This document shows positions 26,312 through 37,133 of a DNA stretch of 64,000 bases, piece by piece. The notes beneath the pieces were generated by a model that worked only from the letters and a program-made list of their open reading frames with translations, searched no databases and had not been told where the DNA came from. Both the position numbers and the translations under genes were made by a program. Each line of letters begins with the position of its first letter. Position 1 is the stretch's first letter. Source of the stretch: Symbiodinium natans (lineage: Eukaryota > Sar > Dinophyceae > Suessiales > Symbiodiniaceae); NCBI GenBank assembly GCA_905221605.1, contig CAJNDS010002370.1, positions 1 to 64,000 on the forward strand, in the 5' to 3' direction.

Positions 26312-26695
26312 ACGTAGTCGAGGCATAGTAGTAGTGATGATCTCGGGGCTGGGGCTCGGGCACAAAAAGGAGGGCCTAAGAGTCCATGCCTGCGTGATTT
26401 CTTTTACGGATGCACATGATGTCTCGGGTCGAGAATTTAGGGAGTAGTTTGACGGGTGCTTTCGTCGTTTCTCGAGTCCTGGGGCTCGGTCCAGGGCCTA
26501 CGCCCGAGGCCCTGGACCGAGCCCCAGGACTCGAGAAACGATGAAAGCACCCGTCAAACTGCTCCTTAAATTCTCGACCCGAGACATCATGTGCATCCGT
26601 AAAAGAAATCACGCAAGCATGGACTCTTAGGCCCTCCTTTTTGTGCCCTAGCCCCAGCCCCGAGATCATCACTACTACTATGCCTCGACTACGAA
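26312..26695. repeat. Large unique-sequence inverted repeat, 7-nt loop
   Basis: The left arm (26,312-26,499) and right arm (26,507-26,695) are almost perfectly complementary, separated by ACGCCCG. Differences are few, for example GATTTC against AAATC context changes and CGTCGTTT against AAACGATG. The frame at 26376-26672 is a translation of this repeat. Confidence 0.9.
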
Positions 26696-27083
26696 TAAGC
26701 CTGCGGGTAGGGCTGCCGGTCGCCTACCCGTAGGCCTGCGGGTAGGCCTACTGGTAGCCTACCCGTAGGCCTACGGGTAGGCCTGCCTGTCGCCTACCCG
26801 TAGGGCTGCGGGTAGGCCTGCCGGTAGCCTACCCGCAGGCCTACGGGTAGGCCTGTTGGCAGCCTACCCGTAGGCCTACGGATAGGCCTACCGGCAGCCT
26901 ACCCGCAGGCCTACGGGTAGGCCTACCGGTAGCCTACCCATAGGCCTACGGGTAGGCCTGCCGGTAGCCTACCTATAGCCCTACGGATAGGCCTACGCGT
27001 AGGCTGCCGCAGACTCTACCGACAGGCCTACGCGTAGCCAGCCGTAGGCCCTACAGCTAGGGCTACGGGTAGCCTATACGTTT
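26696..27083. repeat. Right satellite arm of the palindrome, 35-bp unit
   Basis: Inverted counterpart of the left satellite, with units such as GCCTACCCGTAGGCCTACGG. Together with the left arm it makes a palindrome of about 1.2 kb centred at 26,503. Confidence 0.85.
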
Positions 27084-27089
27084 GGGCTT

Positions 27090-27990
27090 CTTTACCCAAA
27101 ATAGCTACAGTTCAACGGCAGTTTCTTCGCTTCTTTTCAGCAATTCGGGAACCGTTGGACCTAGTAACACGACAGAAGACAGGAACCACGAGGGCACCTG
27201 ACAGGAACATGCATTAAGGAAAGAGCAGTGCCACAAGAGTATGTGAAAGCCAATGATTTTTCCAGGTCATTCAAACATACTCTAATCCTCCATCCCTCAG
27301 CCCTCACTGCGTACACAGAATGGACATGAACAGAGCTTGCTACTCACTGCTACCTCCCTCTGTCCGCTTTGCCCTGACTGATCTGACAAGTACATGAGCA
27401 TGTTTCCCCGAGCCCTCACACTCACCTTTTTGTTTGTACTCTTCTGATCTCATGTCCCCATGTCTGGTCCCTCCTCCTCCCAACATCCCAATCCCGGAGC
27501 CCGGACTTCCTTGCAGTCACCACAGTCACATACATTCACCACACGCCGATTCGCCCATGAGGCCCTTCCTACCATCGATGCCGTTCAAATATCTTGCGCC
27601 GCTTTCGTTTTCCTGTCTGCTGCCGCCATGGTCTGCGGTGGTTTGTGTGTTTGCAGATGTTAGCAGAACACGAACGTTCAATGAATGGGACAGCTGGTTG
27701 CCTCGAAATCTACCACGGACTCCATGAAGGCTGGTGTCCAGTGTTCCTGAAACGTCGCTCCGCGCAGTCTCCACGATGCAACATGATGCGACGGTTGCAG
27801 CAGTGTACCCCCAACAAGAGTTCAAGAGCCCCAACATGATGAATCTTACAGCACGCCCCTCAATCAATCGCAACATCATGGCCACGTTGTGGCGACTCAA
27901 GCATCTCCTCACCCCATTCTTTGTCATCGACCTTTGCGCGATCCTTCTTTGCACGCTCCGGCCTTGTTCGACAGCGACGGCATAGTAACA
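27090..27990. other. No recognisable gene; downstream flank of NOP2-like gene
   Basis: Sequence following the minus-strand methyltransferase gene. Frames at 27434-27727 plus and 27526-28011 minus have no motifs and the latter overlaps the last exon out of frame. Confidence 0.45.
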
Positions 27991-27994
27991 ACTC

Positions 27995-30016
27995 TCAGCA
28001 GCACGTGGCACTTCGTCTTCGGGGGTCGGACACTTTGTTGGAGGTTTTCTTCAGCTTCGCCACGAAGAAGCCATCCTTGAAATGATGGACCCTGACTGAG
28101 CCCTAAGCCCTAAGCACAAATTTCAGTGGAATAGGGCTCTCTTCTTACATGAACATTACGTACACCAGCCTGCAACTGCAGCGCAGCACAGTGCAGGTTG
28201 CGATGAAATCTGTTGCCCGACTCAGGATGCGTCCATGTTGTGCACGTGGGGGTAGTAGCGGCGTGTCAGGTTCAACGATGGATGAAAGCGTCGCTCCCGA
28301 TACTTCGTCAATCCTTCCACACCAAAGCCTGAGCTGCAAGTCGAAGTCTGCAAGTGGACAGAAGTCGACACCGAATCCTCCAAACCCTGGCATATCCACC
28401 CGGGCGATGTTGACTGGAGCCGGCCATGGCATGAAGGTGGACAATTCGCAACTATATGGTGAGGGGCACGTTGCCGCCCGTGGCATGCAGGGGCGAGGTC
28501 CAGACACATGCGCGCGCTTCCCGTGAAATGCTATCAGGGTAGGAACCCAATTCAACACAAGACCTGCAACATTCCAGAAGGATTCTGGCATATACTTTGC
28601 AAAAGCACGTAGTTTCCATAAAGCAAGTTCAACAAGATGGTTGCCAATGAAACCTCGGGGTCGAGGAATTAAGAGCAACATGCAGATGTTGAATCCGGCA
28701 AAGTGGATTTCGGACCTGTCCAATTGCTAAGGTTGCCACTGACCGAGCTCGTGAAGGACACCAACTCGACATTTCGCGTTTTCAGGGCGTGGTCCACGAC
28801 AGCCTGCGGAAAGGCGAAGCAGCGGAACGTTCGCTGAGGTTGTTGCAGTGGTGGGGTGCGGGAAGCAATGTTCACTCCCTGGTTTGGTCAGAATCACGGA
28901 CCGGCCCTGACAATGTCAAGCGTAAAGTTGAGGTTAGGGAAGCTGGATGAAGCTAGCAGATGATGGCATGCGTCATTGCGAAGTATACACGAAGGGTCGA
29001 CCGGAGTGATTCCTAGCGTTTCCCTTTTGGATGGGTCCTGGTCAACCACACCAAAGACATCAAAGAGATGCATTCTGCGACAATGCACCGTGTCGACACA
29101 TGCCACAAGCTGTTGTGCCTCGTTCTCCTCCACAGATACTGAGCAGGTTGAGTAGACGACGTACCCGCCGGTCTTGGAGCCTACACAGCAAAAATGAGCA
29201 AAAGCCGGACGTCGATCCGGGGTGCAACCAAAAAAACCCTACAGTGTTTCCCCCGACCTGCATCGACCATGTCAATGGCCGCCGCAAGCAGCTCCTTTTG
29301 CAAGCGACTGTGGTTCTCGAAGTCCTGCACATGGTATTTTGGATTATGATGGCAGATGATGGCACAACGCTCATCTGAACCAACCTTCTCGCACGAGCCG
29401 ATCGTGTAAGAAATAATGTTGGACCCTGTTTAGTGGGGGGGCCTCTTTAAAGTCAAATTGGCCGAATTATTCAGGATCCCTTGACTGTTTGGGGGATCCT
29501 CTTTAAAGTCAAATCGTCCGGGCGCCGTAAGAAAAATCCACGCGGCGCGCCTTTAAAAAAGATGCTGGGCATCGCTGCCCCTTTTAAACTCCTCCCTATT
29601 AAAATCACACAAGCCCCCGGGGCCGTGTAATCAGGATCCCATCCACGCCTCGACTGTTCAAGGGGGGGGGGGGGGCCTACACATTAAAGAGGGTCCCACA
29701 TTAAGCTGCGCGTAGCTCGCTGTTTACAACAGAACTGCTGAGCACAGCTGACTGCTGACTACTCAAGCAGACCTGCCTGCTTGATGTTATCTGCTTTCAG
29801 CAGTGTGAGCATGTGTTGTTTGCCTTGTTATTCAAGGCGCTCCTTCTGGCCTCGCTTCACCTTCACGGACGGATCTCGGGCAATGATTCCCGAACCTTCA
29901 GGCGCTTGAGATCGAGAGGCAAAGACCCGGAGCCCTCTCCGGGCGCGTACGCAAACTTCCAAAACCAGATTCCGGCCTGTGCACGGCGCGTCGAGAAGAA
30001 CCTCAGAGGTCACCAC
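27995..30016 (-). CDS. NOP2: NOP2/NSUN-family rRNA cytosine-C5 methyltransferase (5'-incomplete)
   Basis: At least six exons encode the C-terminal half of a NOP2-type protein, which methylates a cytosine of large-subunit rRNA in the nucleolus and aids 60S assembly. Exons on the minus strand: ..29977-30016 (LLDAPCTG, first catalytic Cys); about 29870-29895 (SGIIARDPSVK); 29258-29324 (SRLQKELLAAAIDMVDA); 29119-29180 (GGYVVYSTCSVSVEENE, second catalytic Cys); about 28749-28803 (AVVDHALKTRNVELV); 28234-28328 (GLTKYRERRFHPS, then RRYYPHVHNM); 27995-28075 (DGFFVAKLKK to stop). Both catalytic cysteines and the HNMDGFFVAK signature are intact. Introns use GC-AG (29896-29976, 28804-29118), GT-AG (29181-29257) and apparently GA-AG (28076-28233). 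The N-terminal SAM-binding exons upstream of 30,016 were not found. A short exon between 29,325 and 29,870 may also be missing. Confidence 0.85.
29400..29740. other. Intronic/flanking repeat patch
   Basis: Two direct copies of CCTCTTTAAAGTCAAAT lie about 70 bp apart (near 29,439 and 29,499), each preceded by a G run, with a further poly-G run at about 29,660. The patch sits inside the large intron of the NOP2-like gene. Confidence 0.55.
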
Positions 30017-31300
30017 ATGTCACCAGTGAATTGCTGCAGTTGCTGCAGTGGCACGAGGAATGCGCTCGGGAGGGATGGGCTGCACCCAGGAAATCATTTA
30101 GTTTGAGTTTGAACGCAAGGCATCTCAAGATCACCCGAAGAAGGGCCCAGGGGTCATTGACGGTCATGGAGACAAAAGTCTCTTCCAAACTGGGGGGTTC
30201 AACAAAACGGCTGTGCGAATCCCGGGCTGTACCTGCTCGTGGCATTTCAACGTGTCATGCTCGGCTTGCACGTGGCTTCATGGCAGGGGAGATGCTCATG
30301 ATGCAGAGTTCCGAGATGCTCCGATAGCATTGATAAATGAAGAACCTACGCAAACACGTGATTATGTGAAAAGCAGAGAAAAGAGAAAATCGGCAAACAT
30401 CGCGATGCACGATGGCACGGACACAAAGTGGCACCAAAAAAATGATAGTTCAAGATGCGGCAACTGTCGCCGCCGAGCTCTGAAGCCATCATCATGATGA
30501 AAGTAATCAGACGTATGCAATGACAGGCGTCATGATTCCACAATGCCGCCTCTCTGACTAAGTGCCCAACACGGTCCAAACGCGGCAACATCTTCGATAG
30601 TTTCTTGCCATCCAAGTTGGTCCTCGGCGTCTTTGGCCAGGCAACAGACATGATCGAAATGCTGCGGAAGACTCCTTTAGTCTTGGTCCTGCCTGTAGTC
30701 TCGATAATGCTCACTGTCATTGTCGTTCTGTTCAACCTACATGCAGCCCCCCTTCCATCCTTCCATCCTACTCATACGAACAGCCCGGCCCTCGTGAAGG
30801 CGAGTGGATTCTGATACAAAGCTCTTGCGCGGCAAAGGCTTTAAGGTTCGGGTTTGTCATTTTAGCCTGTTCTGGAGACTGAGTGCTGGGACGACAGACA
30901 TTGCATGATAGTGCGGTTGCTCTGGAGTGGCCGAAATGCGAAGTCAGCCTCACGTGTGGAGCGTTGCCCCGCCCCTTTGATCGTTTGCTTCTTGGATGTA
31001 GGTCGGCAACAAACTCACACGGGCTCCCTGAAACCCTAGACTCGTTTTCATCACTAACTTGTTACCCAATGTCAGGCGTACTACTTGTGGGGATCTTTAT
31101 CGCTCATATCCGCCGAGGCCTCGGGCCGGAGGTGTATAGGTTGTCAAAACAGGCACCCCCCTCCAAATCCTCCCCCCACACCCAAAGCCCTTTTTCGGAC
31201 CCCTTTTTTGGCCTCAAATGGGTACCCCCCCTGGGAAACCGGGGTCCGCAAGCGGACGGTTCGCCAGGACCAGAGGCAGTTGAAGCCCCTCCCAGCAGGG
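30017..31300. other. Upstream flank of NOP2-like gene, exons unresolved
   Basis: The missing 5' exons of the methyltransferase should lie here on the minus strand. A frame around 30,560-30,680 minus (RTNLDGKKLSKML) is protein-like, but I cannot align it with the expected motifs. Nothing else is recognised. Confidence 0.4.
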
Positions 31301-31304
31301 CCCC

Positions 31305-31435
31305 CCGCCCGTTCCCCCCCTCCCCCCCTTCCCCCCCCCCCCCCTCCCCCCCCCCCCCCCTACCCCCCCCCCTCCCCCCCCCCCTACCCTCCCCCCACCT
31401 CCCCCCCCTCCCCCTCCCCCCCTCCCCCCCACCCT
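31305..31435. repeat. C-rich tract (G-rich on minus strand)
   Basis: About 130 bp made almost only of C runs of 4-15 separated by single T or A. The minus strand therefore has many G-runs capable of G-quadruplex formation. Proline- and glycine-rich frames through it are not genes. Confidence 0.9.
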
Positions 31436-31631
31436 GCTGAAGAGTCGCCTTAAACCTTAAGGGGCCTGCCTCAACCCCAAAGCGTGAACCTTGAGCCCTA
31501 AACTAACCCTCAAACCATAAACCATAAACCCGGAACCCTCAACCCTCAACCCTCAACCCAACCCTTATTGCTTGGGGTCCAGCGACTTGGGCGCTGCGGA
31601 ATCACCATGCTCACGCGGATGCGCTGGGCCG

Positions 31632-31660
31632 GGCCGAGGCGGGTCGCGTAGCGTTAAAAT
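31632..31660. repeat. Dispersed repeat, copy 2
   Basis: GGCCGAGGCGGGTCGC followed by GTAGCGTTAAAATTAT. See copy 1 at 21,667. Confidence 0.55.
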
Positions 31661-31974
31661 TATCGCCTTACATGTGTGCAGCAGCGGGCAGAATCTGCTC
31701 CCTTGTCCGTTTTTCTTCACATCATCACGAAGCTTTGGTTTTGTCTTCCGTTGCATGATGTTGCATGTCTCACAGCTTAGCACACACAGCCAAATCTTGA
31801 ATATTGAGTCATTCCTCCGATGCCTGGACCTTGTGTGGATCGTCGCACTCATCAGGAGCGTGCCAGTGAGCCAGATGGTGGGTGTCCCGAAATCGCTTTA
31901 CTCCAGGCCGGGCCGGTGGCTAGCTTTCCCAGAATGGCGACCTTGCCTCGCCGGTGCCGTGTCCACGCACCCTG

Positions 31975-32028
31975 GCCGAGGCGGGTCGCGTAGCGTTCAA
32001 ATTTATTTCGATCATCCCCATCCCAAAG
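31975..32028. repeat. Dispersed repeat, copy 3
   Basis: GGCCGAGGCGGGTCGC, then GTAGCGTTCAAATTTATTTCGATCATCCCC in pieces, matching both the core and the tail of copy 1 about 10.3 kb upstream. Confidence 0.6.
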
Positions 32029-32269
32029 CCAACAAATATCAGAGCCATCTCTCTTTTCGGACAGGAAATTCCCTCCAAGGATACTTTGCGGATTGGACGC
32101 TGCAGGGATTCTCTGCGGCGGGATTCTTTGCGGGATTGATCGGGATTCTTTGGCGGGCTTCTCTGTGGGTGGGCAGTCCAGGAATACTCGGCGGGACGCT
32201 TTCTGGGCTTCTCTGGGTGGGACTGCTTATAGATAAATGCTCGCAGTCATATTTGTTCCCCATCCGAAG

Positions 32270-33890
32270 CTAACAATGGAAAAACTCTGCTAACCAGGTT
32301 TGACATAACTTGGAGGCCAATTACAATTTCGAAGCTATACTGTTAGAATGGCCAGGAATAGTGAACGAGAATGAAGGCCAGCCACTGGGACAAACGACGC
32401 ACCAAAGGATGATTACAATCTGTGGCTGGATGCTTTTTTGTAATGAAGGGCAAGAGTTGGCTTAATAAATCGCTTGTATCATGCGAGATGATCCCAGTTT
32501 TAAGCGACCAGAACATATAGGGTTAAGTTATCCTCTTGCTAATTGGATACTTATTCCTCCCGAAGTGTAATAAAATTGAACTGTGTTGATTACGCGTATC
32601 AAATTCTGTATTTGGAAGAGAATGCAGGACAGCGTTGCCTCTTTTTATCTGTAATCGTACACGTACTCTCATGCACAGAACTGAGCTCCAATTCTGCTAA
32701 TCGCTGGGCACGCGTGCTCAGATTAGTTCCCCCACTCAACGATAAACATGTCAATATTTGGCTACGTTGACACAACCATTCTCATTGAAATTAAAGACCA
32801 TGAAAGACCACTTCACTTTTTCGACTCTGCTCGTGCTAGTTAGACTGCTAGTTCCCCCAAGATTGAAAGGTACATAATCGAATTGGGTCGTTTCACATAT
32901 TTGGAGGTCAACAAACAAGCTCCGCTATGTAGAGGCCAGAACGTAGGACAGCATTGCTGTTCATATGTGTAGTCCTAACTCTAAATTTGAAATTAGATGC
33001 TGAATGCCAAATTTTCAGCCAATTCGATTAGCAGAATCGGAGGCACATACAAGTGCAATTCGAGTTGTACTGCTTGAACTGCCGGGAACATTGCGAGAGA
33101 ATGCAGCAGCTAATCTCAAGCCGCTGGGATTGCAAATATGCTCTCACTTGTTACGTGTCTCTAGCTTACAGGATTGTGCTCTGACTAAACCTCCCAAAAG
33201 TTCAATGCTTTTGGATGGACATTTGGGAAGCACTGGCAAAGCCAAACCAATGTTTCGCATGAAACGGTCTTTGATTTCATGAAAAACGTTAACAAAACCA
33301 ATGTCTCACCTAAAACAACATCTATGGTTTGGAACGGAGGCCCTCGGAAATATCATGGAATTTCGGAAGCCGTTGGTACAACCATTGCTTTCCACGAAAT
33401 CGGTCTCCCAATTCACGACAAAACGTTGGCAAAACCATGCTTCCAAACCGTCCACGTTTCTTGGAACTATGAGCCCGAGAAAAACGTCGGTAAACCCACT
33501 GTGTTGCTTGAGCTCAGCCCCTCATGCGTGTATTTCCAGAAAGCACAGAGATGGAAAACATTACGCGAGAAAAAGGTAGGTCAATGGACGGGTACTATAT
33601 CTGTACATATGCACATATAGTCATACCCAAACACATTAACAGCAGCTGGTAGGAAAGATGGAGGAAGGCCAGCCTGAAAAGGACATCATTGGAACCCCAT
33701 ACATGCAAAGGAAGGAATATATATATATATATATATGAGCCATGGACCTTTAGGTATAATGTGATCACTTGCTTTGGGTTTTACTTCAACAGTACTAACA
33801 GTTATCAAATGAGTACTTGCGTTTCATATTCTACATATTGCAACTAGAGGTATGTGAGAGAGATGTTCAGAGTTCCCAATCATTCAAGCT
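32270..33890. other. AT-richer stretch without recognisable gene
   Basis: Base composition is more A/T-rich than the flanks. Plus-strand frames at 33004-33282 and 33279-33620 have internally repetitive DNA (AAAACGTTRRCAAAACCA twice, near 33,282 and 33,420) and no motif. A (TA)n run lies at about 33,718-33,738. Confidence 0.45.
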
Positions 33891-33892
33891 GA

Positions 33893-34740
33893 ACCCTTAA
33901 ACCCTAAGACCAGAACCCTACATCCTAAACCCTTAACCCTAAACCATGAACCATTCGAGACTTTTGGCGTCAGTTCAGGTCACAACAATTCAACCGACTA
34001 GAATAGCAGCAAAAGCACACCTAATAGCTTGGATTTGATTCATGTCTATCAGCTCATTTTGCACCTCACTGCTGTCGCCGCGAGCAAAGGCTTTGCCCTA
34101 GGTCACGACAGACCCATCGACCAGCACGGCATTATGGTTTAGAGTTTAGGGAGTTTAAGGTTCAGAGTTTAGGGTCTAGGGTGTAGGGTTTAGGGTCTTA
34201 TCTCCCTCTACTTGCTAGGCTTTCATTTGCCAGGCTGTAGGGTTTAGGGCCTAAGGTTTAGGATCTAGGGTTTAGGGTTTAGGTTTCAGGGACGAGGGCT
34301 TAGGGGGTTTGGGGGGCTGAGCAACAAGTTTCAATCCGACGCTGTAAGATGCGAGTGCTGAGACGTTTGAAGGGATGTCGGTTCGCCCTGATTGAATAAG
34401 AGGGATGAACCCTAAGCTCTAAACCCTAAACCCTAAACCCCAAACCCTAAACCCTAAACGTCTAACCCCAAAACCCAAAAGGGCCACTCTGAGCGGGGAG
34501 CCCCAGACTTGAAAATGGCGTACTGGGAGTTGGGGGCCCTCGACACCAAATGGGGATAGGCTTGATTGGAAGACTTACACCCGCGAACACGCCGACGCGT
34601 TTTTGCTGCGGGGCGTAGTGGCTTGCCACAAGTGATCCTCCTCGATTTGAGGTTTAGGGCTTAGGGTTTATCCACAACTTCGTCCCTAAACCCTAAAACC
34701 CTGTTCCTAAACCTTGAATCCTTGACTGCAATCTCTAAGG
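33893..34740. repeat. Interstitial telomere-like motifs, both polarities
   Basis: CCCTTAAACCCTAAG-type sequence near 33,893-33,950, TTTAGGG-type runs at 34,135-34,320, CCCTAAACCC runs at 34,415-34,480 and further fragments to 34,740. The polarity switches several times, which suggests rearranged or healed subtelomeric ends rather than a single internal array. Confidence 0.7.
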
Positions 34741-35019
34741 CATTAACCTTAGATCTGAAGTTCCACAACTTCGTTCACGGGGACTTGAGCTTGAGCCAAG
34801 CGTCAAGATCCGAGCGTCAGCATGACTGTGACACGCCTTGAGAAATTGAAATATATTTGGGAGTACGCATATCTGGCTAGAGGGCCAACCGGACAGCGCA
34901 CGAAAGGCCTTTTACTATTTGCCGATAAACTCAAAGTGCGCAACGGCGGCTTCCCCTGCGAATTGCAGACTATCTGCCATCTAATAGTCTGCTATTCGCG
35001 GTGCTGCTGGCTTGACTAA

Positions 35020-35230
35020 TCGTTGAGTGGCGGCTGGCCAGATTATGAGCAAAATCTTGCAAATGTGCAAAATGTTCAACTTAAGCAGCAGAGTGTGTTG
35101 ATGTTATTTTTTGCGTCTGCAAAAACCAAGACTTGACCTCGCGATGGAGCGCCTCATTAGAATTAGGTCCTGAGGGCAGCAGCGACAGAGCTCCTGGGCA
35201 TCGGTTCCATCAATTTATGTATGGTTTCAC
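35020..35230 (-). pseudogene. Second, decayed copy of the transposase C-terminal segment
   Basis: The minus strand reads NSNEALHREVKSWFLQTQK, clearly the same segment as SSNEALHSEIKSWFLQTQ at about 35,800-35,860, and DNA similarity extends about 170 bp. It then hits a stop. This is an isolated fragment located about 700 bp downstream of the full copy, probably from a second insertion or an internal duplication. It is not part of the adjacent gene. Confidence 0.7.
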
Positions 35231-35425
35231 TAGGTCTTCTGGCGCGAGCAAACGTTAAAACTTCAGAAACAACCAAACCTGAGTTCAGGCGGGCCACCGA
35301 CGATAACGCGATTTTACCGATCTAATTGCCGTTACTCGGTAAGTTCAAGCAACCTGACGTCGACACACTGTTAAGCTGGCAGTCTTCTTTGCTCCTTGCC
35401 TTCGCAACTGTGAGAATCAACACAC

Positions 35426-37036
35426 TCAGCTAGCACTCTTCCGTGCTCCCTGTGTGCGCAGCTTTGATACACGTGCTTTAGTGAAGACCGTGCGTTTTTG
35501 ATGTCTCTTGGAGACACACGCGGCTGGTCTGCGCATTTTCCACTCTCGCACCCTGTGAACTTCATGCAAGCGTTCAGAGGCAAGAGAAAGTGTGGCCTTA
35601 AGGAGCGGTCCTTCTTGTGACCAGCACTCGCGACACCAAGACTGCCACGTGTCCTGCGACCACGGCGATGTTCCTGTCAGCCTCGCCAGCAGCATGCGGC
35701 TGCTGATCTGACGAAGAGTTGGGCTGCAGTTCGCCATATGATGAGGCAGGATCTTGCACATGCGTAAAATCTTTAATTTCAGGAGCAAAGTGCTCTGATG
35801 AATTTGTTGCGTTTGCAAAAACCATGATTTGATCTCACTGTGCAGCGCCTCATTAGAAGAAGTTCCTGATGGCAATAGTGCAAGAACTCCAGGGCCTTGG
35901 TTCCATGTATATGCGTGCGTTCTTCGCGTCTCATGAAACCAAAAAAATTGAAAAAAACACGCACATAGATCTGAGGAAAAAACGTAAGGAATGTCTCCAC
36001 CGCAAGTTGTTGAAAAGCCATTCCGTTCTGTCTGGATCGGCCGCGCACCAGAGGACATGTCCTACACGTTGATTGGCGCCGGTTACCTTTCGATCCATGT
36101 CTTCCGGAAACATCGAAGACAGCGCCGCCAGCGCTTCAATAAATTCGAGCCTAGATCGAAAGGGTGTTGAACCGTCCAGCGTCGCCACGATCTGCTTGGA
36201 TTTGGCTTTGTTAAAGGAGCTCTTCTCGATGTGGTTCCTGCGGCTCCTCTCCGCCTGGCCGAGACCGCGCACATCGTACCCTAAGTAAAATACATCCCAA
36301 TGACTCGCAGCAGTTGCATTGTCCACCATGTCAAACTTGCGCATGATCTTTCGCAAGAATACTGCTCCTGGTGTCTTCTTTCGCCAGGTGGCATACCTGA
36401 TGAGCAGAACGTTGTTTTTGAATTATTGAGTCCTGCTTGCGGTCATTATCAAAGGAACCATGGACTTATTTAAAAAAAAATGCTTCGCTCCAAATAAGAT
36501 TCTCGTACACAATGCACAAGTGAATAGGATCCAGTGCCAAGCATTGCAAGTTCGGCATGATGCGTCGAAGTTCGGCATATAATTTGTGGGTGGCATTGTC
36601 CGACGCCACGCACTGGACTTGCTTAATGCCTTCTGCCGGAATGTGCGTGGCTAAAGCAAGGCAAACCTCCTCTGCTCGTTCAGACGAAACAGGGATCATC
36701 GCCAGGACAGCGCCCGTGCGTCCTCTGACAGAAAGAACTCTTCGCAATGCGGTTTCGTCATCAAACGGCGCCTGGTGCGCTTCTCTCTGCTGGCTCTGTA
36801 AGATTCTTGCCCCATGACGCTCATGCAACACTTAATAGTCGCATCGATAGACACATACTCGAACTCTTTTGAACGGCAGAAGTCGTTCATGATGTCCGCA
36901 TCGATCCGCTTCACGTCAGTGGAGGTGAATATGTCCTCGATGATCGGCCACCAGTGCCGCGTATGAGTCGGCAGCAAAGAGACGAGCTCGGAGCCAGTTC
37001 GAAGGATCGAGCTGGCCATTCGGATCTTAGCCTTAT
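35426..37036 (-). CDS. DDE (RNase H-fold) transposase-like C-terminal exons of the giant gene, frameshifted
   Basis: Three conserved blocks suggest an RNase H-fold transposase. YVSIDATIKCCM (first Asp near 36,844) is followed by VRGRTGAVL. VQCVASDN (second Asp near 36,599) is followed by LALDPIHLCIVYE. GTSSNEALHSEIKSWF (Glu near 35,850) is followed by a helix-rich tail ending near KRTVFTKARVS. Such proteins cut and join DNA at transposon ends. An apparent GA-AG intron (36397-36502) joins VYE to YATWRKK. Between SYRAS and APFDDE near 36,780 the frame shifts by one base, so this copy is probably inactive or misassembled. The junction near 35,930-36,020 is unresolved. It is linked to the exon above by a GT-AG intron (37037-37133). 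I cannot assign it to a named transposase superfamily. Confidence 0.6.
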
Positions 37037-37133
37037 CTGAAAAATAAATTTCGAGTAGTTACGTACATGTGCACATGCGATCATGCGCATTCCGTATTAA
37101 GCATGTCCTTTCGTTAATATTATCAACAAAAAC

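Noticed and set aside
31085..31453. Proline-rich and glycine-rich frames
   Set aside because: Caused by the C-rich tract.
35426..37036. Assignment of the transposase to the KDZ, MULE or Merlin superfamily
   Set aside because: The D, D and E blocks fit an RNase H fold, but I cannot match family-specific motifs by eye.
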